Of a stretch of 60,248 nt of DNA, positions 1 to 10,833 are shown in pieces. The notes beneath the pieces were generated by a model that saw only the letters and a program-made list of their open reading frames with translations, did no database searches and was not told the origin of the DNA. This stretch comes from an actinobacterium SCGC AAA027-J17 (GTDB lineage Bacteria; Actinomycetota; Actinomycetes; Nanopelagicales; Nanopelagicaceae), in NCBI GenBank assembly GCA_000383815.1, contig KB912787.1, positions 1-60,248 of the forward strand, given 5' to 3'. A program made the position numbers and the translations under genes. Numbering within the stretch: position 1 is the stretch's first letter; the number at the start of each line of letters is the position of its first letter.

Positions 1-1404
1 GAGGTTGCTAAGAAGACTGATGATGTTGCCGGTGATGGCACCACAACAGCAACTGTGCTTGCTCAAGCAATGGTCCGTGAAGGATTGCGAAATGTGGCAG
101 CTGGCTCAAACCCAATGTCATTAAAACGTGGAATTGAAAAAGCGGTAAGTGCGATCTCAGATGAGTTATTAAAGATGGCAAAGCCAGTTGAGACTAAAGA
201 GCAGATCTCAGCAACCGCATCTATCTCAGCAGCAGACACCACTATTGGAAATATGATCGCTGAGGCGATGGATAAGGTTGGCAAAGAGGGTGTAATTACT
301 GTTGAAGAGAGCAACACCTTTGGCCTTGAGTTAGAGCTAACTGAGGGTATGAGATTTGATAAGGGTTATATCTCAGCTTACTTTGTAACTGATACCGAAC
401 GTATGGAAACAGTTATGGAGGATGCCTACATCCTGATTGCAAACTCAAAGATTACAAATATTAAAGATCTAGTACCAGTTCTTGAAAAGGTAATGCAAAC
501 TGGTAAACCACTGATGATTATTGCCGAAGATGTTGAGGGTGAAGCCTTATCAACCTTGGTAGTAAATAAGATTCGTGGCACATTTAAATCAGTTGCTGTT
601 AAAGCACCTGGCTTTGGTGATCGTCGCAAGGCGATGTTGCAAGATATTGCAATTTTAACTGGCGCCACAGTTATCTCAGAGGAGGTTGGTCTAAAGCTAG
701 ATCAAACAACTTTGGAGCTACTTGGCACTGCCCGCAAGGTAGTAATTGCCAAAGAAGAAACCACAATTGTTGAAGGTGGCGGAGATGCTGATCAGATTAA
801 GGGCCGGGTTAATCAAATCCGCGCTGAGATCGAAAAGAGTGACTCTGATTATGACCGTGAAAAACTTCAAGAGCGGCTTGCAAAACTTGCCGGAGGTGTT
901 GCAGTAATTAAAGCTGGAGCTGCCACTGAGGTTGAGTTAAAGGAGCGAAAGCACCGAATTGAAGATGCAGTTCGCAACGCTAAAGCAGCGGTAGAAGAGG
1001 GCATTGTTGCCGGCGGCGGAGTTGCATTACTTCAAGCATCAAAGATTGCTTTTGGTAAGTTGAAGTTAACAGGAGATGAAGCAACGGGTGGAAAGATTGT
1101 TGAGTACGCAGTTGAATCACCCCTTAAGCAGATTGCAATTAACGCAGGTCTTGAAGGTGGCGTAATTGTTGAAAAAGTTCGCAGCTTAGAGACTGGTTTT
1201 GGTTTAAATGCTGCAACTGGTGAGTATGTTGACATGATTAAAAGTGGCATCATCGATCCAGCAAAGGTAACAAGATCAGCGTTGCAAAATGCTGCATCAA
1301 TTGCCGCACTCTTCTTAACAACAGAGGCAGTAATTGCTGATAAGCCAGAGCCAAAATCAGCTGCGCCAATGCCAGGTGGCGATGGCGGCGGAATGGACTT
1401 TTAA
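1..1404 (+). CDS. groEL: 60 kDa chaperonin GroEL, 5'-truncated at window edge
   Basis: Frame is open from base 1 ([25 protein letters not shown]) through the 449 aa ORF; classic GroEL motifs and [10 protein letters not shown]-terminus. Confidence 0.98.
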   Translation, partial: EVAKKTDDVAGDGTTTATVLAQAMVREGLRNVAAGSNPMSLKRGIEKAVSAISDELLKMAKPVETKEQISATASISAADTTIGNMIAEAMDKVGKEGVITVEESNTFGLELELTEGMRFDKGYISAYFVTDTERMETVMEDAYILIANSKITNIKDLVPVLEKVMQTGKPLMIIAEDVEGEALSTLVVNKIRGTFKSVAVKAPGFGDRRKAMLQDIAILTGATVISEEVGLKLDQTTLELLGTARKVVIAKEETTIVEGGGDADQIKGRVNQIRAEIEKSDSDYDREKLQERLAKLAGGVAVIKAGAATEVELKERKHRIEDAVRNAKAAVEEGIVAGGGVALLQASKIAFGKLKLTGDEATGGKIVEYAVESPLKQIAINAGLEGGVIVEKVRSLETGFGLNAATGEYVDMIKSGIIDPAKVTRSALQNAASIAALFLTTEAVIADKPEPKSAAPMPGGDGGGMDF

Positions 1405-1424
1405 AAGTTCATAACCAAATTAAC

Positions 1425-1454
1425 AAAAGCCCCCGCTTAAAATCGGGGGCTTTT
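1425..1454 (+). terminator. Rho-independent terminator after groEL
   Basis: aaaagcccccg-cttaaaat-cgggggctttt stem-loop followed by T-rich tract. Confidence 0.9.
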
Positions 1455-1487
1455 TCATTTTAATCATAAGCAGATTACAATCTTCCT

Positions 1488-2363
1488 ATGGCAAAAAAGA
1501 AATCATTATTTAAAAAGCTCCGTAAAAGTGAGAGCTCACTGGTAGCAGAGCCTGAGGCACCAGTTGATGAGGCGATTTTAGAAGCGATCGCTCAACCTAA
1601 GGTTGAAGAGGTTGTGAAGCCGGTAATTGTTAGAAAGCCATACATTGCACCAGCCAAAACATATCCAGCAAAGATCGAGTTAGAGGTAAATAAGAGCGAT
1701 ATTTTTGGCGTATTAAATAATGCAAAACAAGCAGCTATCGAAGATGCTGGTAAGGCTGAGTATGTTGGTGAGTTTTACTCAATTGATTCTGATGAAGAAA
1801 GAGTTGCAACTTACCTCTTCCACGCAAAACTTCCTGGTTATACCGGTTGGATGTGGGCGGTAACAGTTGCCAAGGTAGATGATCAAAGTGATGCAACAAT
1901 CTGTGATGTTGTTTTACTGCCAGGTGCTAAAGCATTACTAGCTCCTAATTGGGTGCCATACTCACAAAGAATTCAGCCAGGAGATCTTGGTATTGGCGAT
2001 GTTGTACCAACCTCACCAGATGATGAACGGTTAACGCAAAGTTATGCCGCACTTCCTGGGGAGGAAGAGTTAGATATTGCTCAGTTGTATGAGTTTGGTT
2101 TTAGTAGAGCTAGAGTGTTATCAATAGTTGGCCGAGATGCAGCAAGTAAGAGATGGTATGAGGGTGATCGCGGACCACGTGCACCAATTGCCCAAGCTGC
2201 TCCAAAGCCTTGTTCATCCTGTGGCTTTTTTATCCCAATCGCCGGCTCACTTCGTGGCGCATTTGGAGTTTGCTCAAATGCAATCTCACCTGAGGATGCT
2301 CGGGTGGTTTCCTTTGATCATGGCTGTGGCGCTCACTCTGAGGCGTTAATCAAGGCTGAATAA
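1488..2363 (+). CDS. DUF3027 family protein
   Basis: 291 aa; actinobacterial DUF3027-like sequence (DVVLLPGAKALLAPNWVPYSQRIQPGDLGIGDVVPTSPDDERL). Confidence 0.8.
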   Translation: MAKKKSLFKKLRKSESSLVAEPEAPVDEAILEAIAQPKVEEVVKPVIVRKPYIAPAKTYPAKIELEVNKSDIFGVLNNAKQAAIEDAGKAEYVGEFYSIDSDEERVATYLFHAKLPGYTGWMWAVTVAKVDDQSDATICDVVLLPGAKALLAPNWVPYSQRIQPGDLGIGDVVPTSPDDERLTQSYAALPGEEELDIAQLYEFGFSRARVLSIVGRDAASKRWYEGDRGPRAPIAQAAPKPCSSCGFFIPIAGSLRGAFGVCSNAISPEDARVVSFDHGCGAHSEALIKAE

Positions 2364-2457
2364 TCCACTAACGCCCATCGCATAAGTTGGGTTAAACTAC
2401 TCACCTGCCCATCTAGAGATGGCCTAAACGAATACTAAAATTTGAAGGGAGATACCA

Positions 2458-2844
2458 ATGCCTACTGGTCGAGTTAAATGGTTTAGTTTAGAAAAAGGTT
2501 TTGGATTTATTTCCAATGATGAAGGTGAAGATGTTTATCTTTCAGCTGACGCGCTGCCTAGTGGTGTAACTACAGTTAAACCTGGCACAAAGTTAGAGTT
2601 TTCAATTGCTGATGGCCGCCGTGGCCCTCAAGCCTTATCTGTTTCAATTGTGGAAGCACCACCAACTATGGCAACAAGTTCACGTGGTAAAAATGATGAT
2701 CTTGCTGCGATGATCGAAGACACAATTAAGATCCTAGATCGATATGGCAATGGACTTCGAAGTGGTCGAACCTCAACTGCTGCAGATGGTGAGAGATTAG
2801 CTAAGGTTTTGCGTGGAATTGCATCCCAGATTGATGGGAATTAA
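2458..2844 (+). CDS. Cold-shock protein with C-terminal extension
   Basis: GRVKWFSLEKGFGFISNDEGEDVYLSADAL CSD motif; RBS aagggaga upstream. Confidence 0.92.
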   Translation: MPTGRVKWFSLEKGFGFISNDEGEDVYLSADALPSGVTTVKPGTKLEFSIADGRRGPQALSVSIVEAPPTMATSSRGKNDDLAAMIEDTIKILDRYGNGLRSGRTSTAADGERLAKVLRGIASQIDGN

Positions 2845-3017
2845 AGCTTTCCTTTTCGACCACTTCTGATGGTGTAGCGAAGTCCAATAACACCCAGTAG
2901 AGCGCCAATTACACAGATCCAAAGCACATTGCTATCAGCGTTCATCACAACTGCAAATACAAAGGCAATAATCCAAAGCACAATGCCCATCGCAATGATA
3001 AAGATTGATTCCTTCAT
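2841..3017 (-). CDS. Small two-TM membrane protein (DUF2530-like)
   Basis: 58 aa, MKESIFIIAMGIVLWIIAFVFAVVMNADSNVLWICVIGALLGVIGLRYTIRSGRKGKL; internal ATG of the 157 aa track ORF chosen because the longer version overlaps serC. Confidence 0.65.
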   Translation of the reverse strand: MKESIFIIAMGIVLWIIAFVFAVVMNADSNVLWICVIGALLGVIGLRYTIRSGRKGKL

Positions 3018-3031
3018 ATTGACTCTCTTTC

Positions 3032-4242
<1,211 letters not shown>

Positions 4243-4962
4243 TTAGGGGTTAAGCCGTTTGATCTGCCACTTACTTTCACCCTCTTTTACATAACGAATA
4301 CGATCATGTAAGCGTGAATATCTACCCTGCCAAAACTCAATAGATATGGGATTTACTACATACCCACCCCAGAAGTCAGGTTTTGGTATTTGCTCACCTT
4401 GCGGCCACTTTGCTTCAAAGAATGCAAATTTTTCCTCTAGCTCACCTCTGGAAGAAAGCTCAGTTGATTGCTCACTAGCCCATGCTCCAATTTGAGAGCC
4501 GCGAGGCCGGGTAGCAAAGTATTTTTCTGAACTCTCTTGTGAAACTTTTGTAGCACTTCCAATCACAATTACCTGTCGCTCCATTGGATACCAAGGAAAT
4601 ACCAGTGAAACTTTATTGTTTTTTGCAATCTCACCAGCTTTTCTAGAGTTGTAATTTGAGAAAAAAGTAAAGCCATCTTTTGTTAAATCTTTAAGTAAAA
4701 CTGTTCGACTGCTTGGTTGGCTATCATCAACGGTGGAGAGCACCATCGCATTTGCCTCAACTACAACCTCATTGGAGCTGGCCTCTTTTAACCAGGTATC
4801 AAATAACTCCAAGGGATCTGCTGGTAGAGAGCCTTCAATCAAACCAATCTCGCCATACTGCCTACGCATTGCCGCAATATCTTCACGATTAGCCATGGGT
4901 GTATCCAACCTCATTTTGCCCTGGTTTGGTGCATCGCCTGCCTCATAGCAGAATAGGCGCAT
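4243..4962 (-). CDS. pdxH: Pyridoxamine 5'-phosphate oxidase (true start possibly the ATG near 4914, MRLDTPMANRED)
   Basis: FSNYNSRKAGEIAKNNKVSLVFPWYPMERQVIVIGSA...RPRGSQIGAWASEQS...EFWQGRYSRLHDRIRY. Confidence 0.95.
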   Translation of the reverse strand: MRLFCYEAGDAPNQGKMRLDTPMANREDIAAMRRQYGEIGLIEGSLPADPLELFDTWLKEASSNEVVVEANAMVLSTVDDSQPSSRTVLLKDLTKDGFTFFSNYNSRKAGEIAKNNKVSLVFPWYPMERQVIVIGSATKVSQESSEKYFATRPRGSQIGAWASEQSTELSSRGELEEKFAFFEAKWPQGEQIPKPDFWGGYVVNPISIEFWQGRYSRLHDRIRYVKEGESKWQIKRLNP

Positions 4963-4989
4963 TAGAACTTAGACAAAGGAGTACCTGCG

Positions 4990-6105
4990 GTGAGCGATGA
5001 TTTCAAACCTGGCCTTGAAGGTGTAATTGCATTTGAGTCCAAGATCGCAGAGCCAGATAAAGAGGGAAGTGCGCTTAGATATCGTGGCGTTGATATTGAT
5101 GATTTAGTTGGTCGAGTTACCTTTGGAAATGTTTGGGGTTTATTGGTAGATGATGAGTTCAATCCAGGATTACCACCTGCTGAACCATTTTTAATTCCAG
5201 TACACACCGGTGATGTACGAGTTGATGTGCAATCTGCGATCGCCATGCTTACCCCGGCTTGGGGATTAAAACCATTACTTGATATTTCAGATGAAGAGGC
5301 GAGAAATAACTTAGCAAGAGTTTCAGTAATGGTGCTCTCCTATGTGGCCCAATCTGCCCGCGGCACAATCGCACAGGCAATTCCGCAATCTGAGATTGAT
5401 AAGGCACACACAGTTGTCGAGCGAATGATGATTCGCTGGCGAGGTGAACCAGACCCAGTTCATGTGCGAGCAATTGATGCCTACTTTGTTTCAGCTGCCG
5501 AACATGGCATGAATGCCTCAACATTTACCGGCAGAGTAATTGCATCAACTGGCGCTGATGTTGCTGCCTCAATCTCTGGTGCGATTGGTGCGATGAGTGG
5601 TCCACTACATGGCGGTGCTCCTGCTCGGGTATTAAATATGATTGAAGCGGTAGAAAAGAGTGGCAACGCTGAGAGTTATGTGAAATCAATTTTGGATAAG
5701 GGTGAACGGTTGATGGGCTTTGGTCACCGGGTTTACCGGGCTGAGGATCCACGCGCTCGTACATTACGTAGAACTGCAAAAGAATTAAATGCGCCAAGGT
5801 ATGAGGTGGCGCTCGCTCTTGAAAAGGCAGCACTTGCTGAGTTAAAACAACGTCAACCAGATCGAGTATTAGAAACTAATGTTGAGTTCTGGGCAGCAAT
5901 TATTTTAGATTTTGCACAAGTTCCAGCTAATTTATTTACCTCAATGTTTACTGCAGCAAGAACTGCTGGCTGGTCTGCGCATATCTTGGAACAAAAGCGA
6001 ACTGGTCGAATTATTCGCCCATCTGCTAGATATGTTGGACCAGGCCCTAGAAAGCCAAAGGATGTAAAAGGTTGGGATCCTTCCGTTGAATCCCTGCACA
6101 ATTAA
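4990..6105 (+). CDS. gltA: Citrate synthase
   Basis: 371 aa; GPLHGGAPARVLNMI, GFGHRVYRAEDPRA motifs; GTG start. Confidence 0.93.
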   Translation: MSDDFKPGLEGVIAFESKIAEPDKEGSALRYRGVDIDDLVGRVTFGNVWGLLVDDEFNPGLPPAEPFLIPVHTGDVRVDVQSAIAMLTPAWGLKPLLDISDEEARNNLARVSVMVLSYVAQSARGTIAQAIPQSEIDKAHTVVERMMIRWRGEPDPVHVRAIDAYFVSAAEHGMNASTFTGRVIASTGADVAASISGAIGAMSGPLHGGAPARVLNMIEAVEKSGNAESYVKSILDKGERLMGFGHRVYRAEDPRARTLRRTAKELNAPRYEVALALEKAALAELKQRQPDRVLETNVEFWAAIILDFAQVPANLFTSMFTAARTAGWSAHILEQKRTGRIIRPSARYVGPGPRKPKDVKGWDPSVESLHN

Positions 6106-6179
6106 GCGTAATTTTTATAAAAAAATTGTTACCTAGGGTCATTGGCGGTTAATTCACCCCTTCAACATGTGGCTAAAAA

Positions 6180-6204
6180 AGGGCAAAACTAGTTAGATTG
6201 CCCT
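6180..6204 (+). promoter_or_regulatory. Inverted repeat / hairpin upstream of the substrate-binding protein gene
   Basis: AGGGCAA-aactagttaga-TTGCCCT, 7 bp perfect arms. Confidence 0.4.
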
Positions 6205-6244
6205 GTTGTCCTCAGTGGCAGCAAAATCCTAGGAGGATCATTTA

Positions 6245-7507
6245 ATGCAAAAGAAATTACTAGCAAAGAGTGTGGCAGCTTCTTTAGTACTTGCCTTGGT
6301 TGCAGGTCTAAACACAGTTCCAGCTCAAGCTGTAGACAAAGAGTTAGTTGTTTGGGCTGATGAAAACCGCGGACCTAACCTAACTAAGGTATTCGCAGCA
6401 AAAGGTGACTGGGTATCTGGTTACAAAATTACAGTTAGATCATTTTCTAGCTTTGATGCACTAAAAGAGGCGGTAGATAAGGCAACTGATCTAACCGGTC
6501 CAGACATTATTGTCGGTGCAAATGACTGGGTTCCAACTGGAGCTAAAAATGGCAAGCTTGCACCAATTACATTGCCAGCATCAGTTCGAGCACGATTTAC
6601 CCCAAACAACTTCTTTGATCTTTCATACAAAGGTAAGTTGTATGGCGTACCACTAGATATTAATAACGTAGCCATGGTTTACAACGAGGAGTTGGTAAGA
6701 AATGCACCAAAGACTCTTGGTGAAATGGTTAACTACTACAAGGCTAATAAGACTAAGAAGAATTTAGCTGCTGGTCTATGTATTGCAGGCGGTGGAACAT
6801 CATGGGGAGCTCACTCAGTGCTTTCAGCACTTGGTGGATCTGCATACCGCATGAAGAATGGTGCTGTTGATACCAGCAAGCCACCAATTAATCCTGCAGA
6901 GCTTGCAAAGAACATCAAGACTTACCTATTGGATGCAAATGGCAAGAGCAATGGCTTCTTCCCTGCAACTGATACTGGTTGCAAAGATAACTACCTTGCA
7001 GGCAAGGTTCCATTTGCAATCATTGGTAACTGGGAGTGGTTGGATTACATGGATAAAGGATTCCAAATGAACCTAATGCCAGTTCCTGGTGTTAGAGCTG
7101 GAACCTTTGGAACTATGTTCGGTTCTGTAAGCGGTGCGATGTTGACTTCATACGCTAAAAAGCGTGGCGTTGAAGCTGGAGCAAAAGATCTTTTGACTAA
7201 TTTCTTTGCTTCAACAGCGGGTGCAACTGCATACCAAGCAATTGAGCTTCGCCCACCTGCCGAAAAAGGTGCACAGTCAAAGGTTGAATTTACTGCGCAG
7301 CAAAACTTCGGTAAGGCAGCTAGCCGTGCTGGAATTCCTCAGATCGGTGCAATCCTTAATGGAACCACCGGTTCTAAGAGCTACTGGGATCTGTTGCCAG
7401 CATTCTGGACAGCAGTTCTAGTAAATGGCAGAGACCCACAAACTGAGGCGCGAAAGATGAACGAATTCTTCGTTAAGAATATCGCTGCCGGAGTTAAGGA
7501 TCTCTAA
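6245..7507 (+). CDS. Extracellular solute-binding protein, maltose/maltodextrin type
   Basis: Signal peptide, SBP family 1 motifs (GPDIIVGANDWVPTGAKNGKLAPI; YGVPLDINNVAMVYNEELV); strong RBS (aggagg). Confidence 0.85.
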   Translation: MQKKLLAKSVAASLVLALVAGLNTVPAQAVDKELVVWADENRGPNLTKVFAAKGDWVSGYKITVRSFSSFDALKEAVDKATDLTGPDIIVGANDWVPTGAKNGKLAPITLPASVRARFTPNNFFDLSYKGKLYGVPLDINNVAMVYNEELVRNAPKTLGEMVNYYKANKTKKNLAAGLCIAGGGTSWGAHSVLSALGGSAYRMKNGAVDTSKPPINPAELAKNIKTYLLDANGKSNGFFPATDTGCKDNYLAGKVPFAIIGNWEWLDYMDKGFQMNLMPVPGVRAGTFGTMFGSVSGAMLTSYAKKRGVEAGAKDLLTNFFASTAGATAYQAIELRPPAEKGAQSKVEFTAQQNFGKAASRAGIPQIGAILNGTTGSKSYWDLLPAFWTAVLVNGRDPQTEARKMNEFFVKNIAAGVKDL

Positions 7508-7533
7508 CAGATAAGAAAAGAGTAAGTAGATAT

Positions 7534-7568
7534 AACTGGTGGGTTGGATTAATTTCCACCCACCAGTT
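7534..7568 (+). terminator. Intercistronic stem-loop between SBP and permease genes
   Basis: aactggtgggt ... acccaccagtt, 11 bp perfect stem followed by T run. Confidence 0.75.
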
Positions 7569-7602
7569 TTTCTAAGCCAAGCTAATTAGTTAAGAGGATC
7601 CT

Positions 7603-9141
7603 TTGTTAGAGAGTCTATTTCGCAACCTACCAAAGGTTTTGAAGTATGTATTTCTTGCACTAACTATTTCAATCCTTTTGATGTTTACTCAAAGTGCTTT
7701 TGCAAAAAAAGAGTATGAGATAGGAGTATTTCTCCTCGTATCAATAATCGTAATTGCAATCACCTATCTAACTACCTTTTCAATTCCACTAAAATTTTTC
7801 TTACCCGGTATTTTATTTTTAACAGCTTTTGTAATTGGACCGATTCTTTATACCGTTGTGATGTCAACTTATCAATATCAAACTGGAAATTACATATCTA
7901 AAGATCAATCAATTGAGCGTGTTCAAATGCTTGGTATCGCACCGGATGAGGCAAATACAACCTTTGATGTTGTGGTTGGTAAGTACAATAATCAAATTGC
8001 AGTACTGGCCTCAGACTCAATTAATCAAAGATATCTACTTAGTACATCAACTGAAAAAATTGAGTTATCACCTAGTTTAGTAACAGTTGATGAAAACGGT
8101 GTGGCAACAAAGGTAAATGACTTTACTCCTGCAACTGGTGATGAAATAGTTCAATTAGATTTTGAAATCTCCAGCACAAGATTTAAATATGAAGGTGATT
8201 ACTTCATCATGCTAGAGGGAAGTTCAGTCGGCGCAGTTGCCAGACAAGTTTTAGATTATGTTAAATCAGCTGATAAATTCATCAATTTAGTTGATGGCAC
8301 TGAGTATGTTGACAATGGCCGGGGTAATTATGCAAACACAGATAATTTAGAAGATGTATTGCAACCTGGCTGGCGCTCACCAATCTGGTTTTCCCACTAC
8401 ATAGATTTAGTTAAAGATGAAAGTGTTAGAAATCCATTATTTACTGTGTTTATCTGGACGGTAGTTTTTGCATTTTTAACTGTGCTAACCCAATTTGCAC
8501 TTGGCTTACTGGTCGCAATGGCAATGAATAAACCCATTAAAGGTAGACGGGTATATCGATCAATTTTCATATTGCCTTATGCCATTCCAAGCATTATGAG
8601 TATTTTGGTCTGGGGTGGAATGTTTAATACCGAGTTTGGTGCAATTAATGCTCTTCTTGGAACAGAAATTGCCTGGTTTCAAAATGCCACCTTTGCCAGA
8701 GTTGCAGTTATTTTGGTAAATCTATGGCTTGGTTTTCCTTACTTTTACTTGATTACTAGTGGCGCGATGCAAGCCATACCAAGTGAATTATCAGAGGCTG
8801 CTGCAATTGATGGCGCATCCCCTAGACAGGTCTTTGCCCGCATAACCTTGCCTTTATTACTAAAGATTGTTACACCGCTTTTGATTGCATCCTTTGCATT
8901 TAATTTCAACAATTTCAACTTGATCTTCCTGCTAACAGGTGGTGGACCGAGAAATGAGTTAGATGGGCAAATTGCAGGTGCCACTGACATCTTAATTAGC
9001 TACACATACAAGATTGCATTTGGCTCTAATGTTCAAGATCTTGGATTAGCCAGTGCCATTTCGGTTATTATCTTTATCATTATTGCCAGCATCTCCTTAT
9101 TTGGTGTCAGAAAATCTAAAGTATTGGATAGCTTCTCATGA
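7603..9141 (+). CDS. Carbohydrate ABC transporter permease, MalF type
   Basis: 512 aa; EAA loop ELSEAAAIDGASPRQVFARITLPLL; TTG start. Confidence 0.87.
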   Translation: MLESLFRNLPKVLKYVFLALTISILLMFTQSAFAKKEYEIGVFLLVSIIVIAITYLTTFSIPLKFFLPGILFLTAFVIGPILYTVVMSTYQYQTGNYISKDQSIERVQMLGIAPDEANTTFDVVVGKYNNQIAVLASDSINQRYLLSTSTEKIELSPSLVTVDENGVATKVNDFTPATGDEIVQLDFEISSTRFKYEGDYFIMLEGSSVGAVARQVLDYVKSADKFINLVDGTEYVDNGRGNYANTDNLEDVLQPGWRSPIWFSHYIDLVKDESVRNPLFTVFIWTVVFAFLTVLTQFALGLLVAMAMNKPIKGRRVYRSIFILPYAIPSIMSILVWGGMFNTEFGAINALLGTEIAWFQNATFARVAVILVNLWLGFPYFYLITSGAMQAIPSELSEAAAIDGASPRQVFARITLPLLLKIVTPLLIASFAFNFNNFNLIFLLTGGGPRNELDGQIAGATDILISYTYKIAFGSNVQDLGLASAISVIIFIIIASISLFGVRKSKVLDSFS

Positions 9142-9989
9142 ACAAATGGATAACTGATAACTTATGGAGACATGTCGTTGGAGTCCTAGTTGCATTTTTT
9201 GCACTCTTTCCATTGTATTTGGTAATTATCTCTTCAGTTAATCCAACTGGAAGTTTGCAAGTTTCATCTTTTATTCCAACTGAGTTCTCACTTAAAAATT
9301 ATCAACAATTATTTAATGATCCAACAATTCCCTATTTAGTATGGATGAAAAACACATTACTAATTTCAGGTGCGGTGGCAATTCTTTCAGTAATTATTGG
9401 TGCTTCATCAGCTTTTGCTTTTAGCAGATTAAGATTTAAGGGTAAGAAGTTTGGAATTCAGCTTCTGTTTTTAGTGCAAATGTTTCCTGCGATATTAGCT
9501 TTATCTGCAGTTTATGTGATCATGGAGCGGGTATATAACTTTGCACCAGGGTACGGATTAGGCACTCAACCTGGCTTACTTTTGGTTTATCTGGGCGGTG
9601 CAATGGGTGTGAACATTTGGTTACTTAAAGGCTTTGTTGACTCTATTCCAATTGAATTAGATGAGGCTGCCAAGGTAGATGGTGCTAGTGCTATGCAAAC
9701 TTATTGGCAGATATTTATCCCACTTGCTGCACCTATTTTGGCGGTGGTTAGCTTATTGAGTTTCATTGGAACATTTAATGAATTTATCTTGGCTAGATTG
9801 TTCTTGGTAGATATGAATAGTCGAACAATTGCAGTTGGCTTACAAGGTTTTATTGGTGGGCAGTATTCACAAAACTGGGGTGCATTTGCAGCTGGATCAA
9901 TAATTGCTTCGATTCCAATTGTGATTATTTTCTTGTCTCTTCAGAAGTACATTATTAGCGGTTTAACAGCTGGCTCAGTAAAGGGTTAG
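9138..9989 (+). CDS. Carbohydrate ABC transporter permease, MalG type
   Basis: 283 aa; EAA loop ELDEAAKVDGASAMQTYWQIFIPLAAP; ATGA overlap with the preceding gene. Confidence 0.88.
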   Translation: MNKWITDNLWRHVVGVLVAFFALFPLYLVIISSVNPTGSLQVSSFIPTEFSLKNYQQLFNDPTIPYLVWMKNTLLISGAVAILSVIIGASSAFAFSRLRFKGKKFGIQLLFLVQMFPAILALSAVYVIMERVYNFAPGYGLGTQPGLLLVYLGGAMGVNIWLLKGFVDSIPIELDEAAKVDGASAMQTYWQIFIPLAAPILAVVSLLSFIGTFNEFILARLFLVDMNSRTIAVGLQGFIGGQYSQNWGAFAAGSIIASIPIVIIFLSLQKYIISGLTAGSVKG

Positions 9990-10816
9990 TTCTTAATCCA
10001 AAACTCTAAAGCTTCAGGTAATTGTCTTGCCCAAGCACGTTCATTATGACTAGCCCTGTTGAAGATTACGCTCTTAAAGTTCTTATTCACCTGCCACTCA
10101 GCCTTGATCATTAACTGATCAGCTAACTCTTGGCACTTTTCATACTTTGCATCCAAGCCAGAGGTTCCTCTACTCATCCAAATCTTATGACCTAAGTTTT
10201 TGGGTAAGCGGTTTACCAGATCCTCTACCAATGGTTGATTTCCTAAAATCCAATGTGGCGAGAGTGCTAATGCGGTTTTGTATAAATCCGGATACTTAAA
10301 CACTCCATATAAGCTTGCAAGCCCGCCCATGCTGGCGCCGATTATCGCAGTTTTATCTGGCACAACCTGATGACCAATCACCTTTGTAATCTCTGGAATG
10401 ATTTTTTCTGCAATATCCCTTTGGTAGTTATCTCCCCTTAACTGAGTAATCGCTAATCTGTTTTGAGGTGGAATGTTTTCTTGCGCAGCGATAACACCTG
10501 CTTCAAAACTTGCCTGGGGAGTTAAGTCTTTTCCTCTGCCATTAGGGTCAGATTTACTACTGCTATGAAAGACGGCAATGATCAATGGTGCTGGCAAGTT
10601 TTTATCGGCAAAGATTCGATTTGCAGTTTGGGCTAATCGCCAGGTCGAGCGAAAAGTAGCGCTTTTGTGGTCAAAGATATTTTGACCATCATGAGCGATG
10701 ATCATGTGCTCAGTTGGCGCACTTGGTGCCCAAAAGTCCACCCGCCGTTGGCCAAAATAGGTGGTACTAACCAGACCCGGCACGCCTCTGAGTTGAAATT
10801 GTTTATTTATCTCCAC
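9986..10816 (-). CDS. Alpha/beta-hydrolase, enterochelin esterase (Fes/IroE-like, esterase D) family
   Basis: HMIIAHDGQNIFD, GASMGGLASLYGVFKYPDLYKTALALSPHW; GTG start (VEINKQFQ) preferred over the 10906 start, which overlaps the photolyase. Confidence 0.75.
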   Translation of the reverse strand: MEINKQFQLRGVPGLVSTTYFGQRRVDFWAPSAPTEHMIIAHDGQNIFDHKSATFRSTWRLAQTANRIFADKNLPAPLIIAVFHSSSKSDPNGRGKDLTPQASFEAGVIAAQENIPPQNRLAITQLRGDNYQRDIAEKIIPEITKVIGHQVVPDKTAIIGASMGGLASLYGVFKYPDLYKTALALSPHWILGNQPLVEDLVNRLPKNLGHKIWMSRGTSGLDAKYEKCQELADQLMIKAEWQVNKNFKSVIFNRASHNERAWARQLPEALEFWIKN

Positions 10817-10833
10817 AGAGGCACGATAGCGCA

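Noticed and set aside
63-1253. Antisense ORFs inside groEL
   Set aside because: Shadow ORFs with no family resemblance, caused by codon bias of the coding strand.
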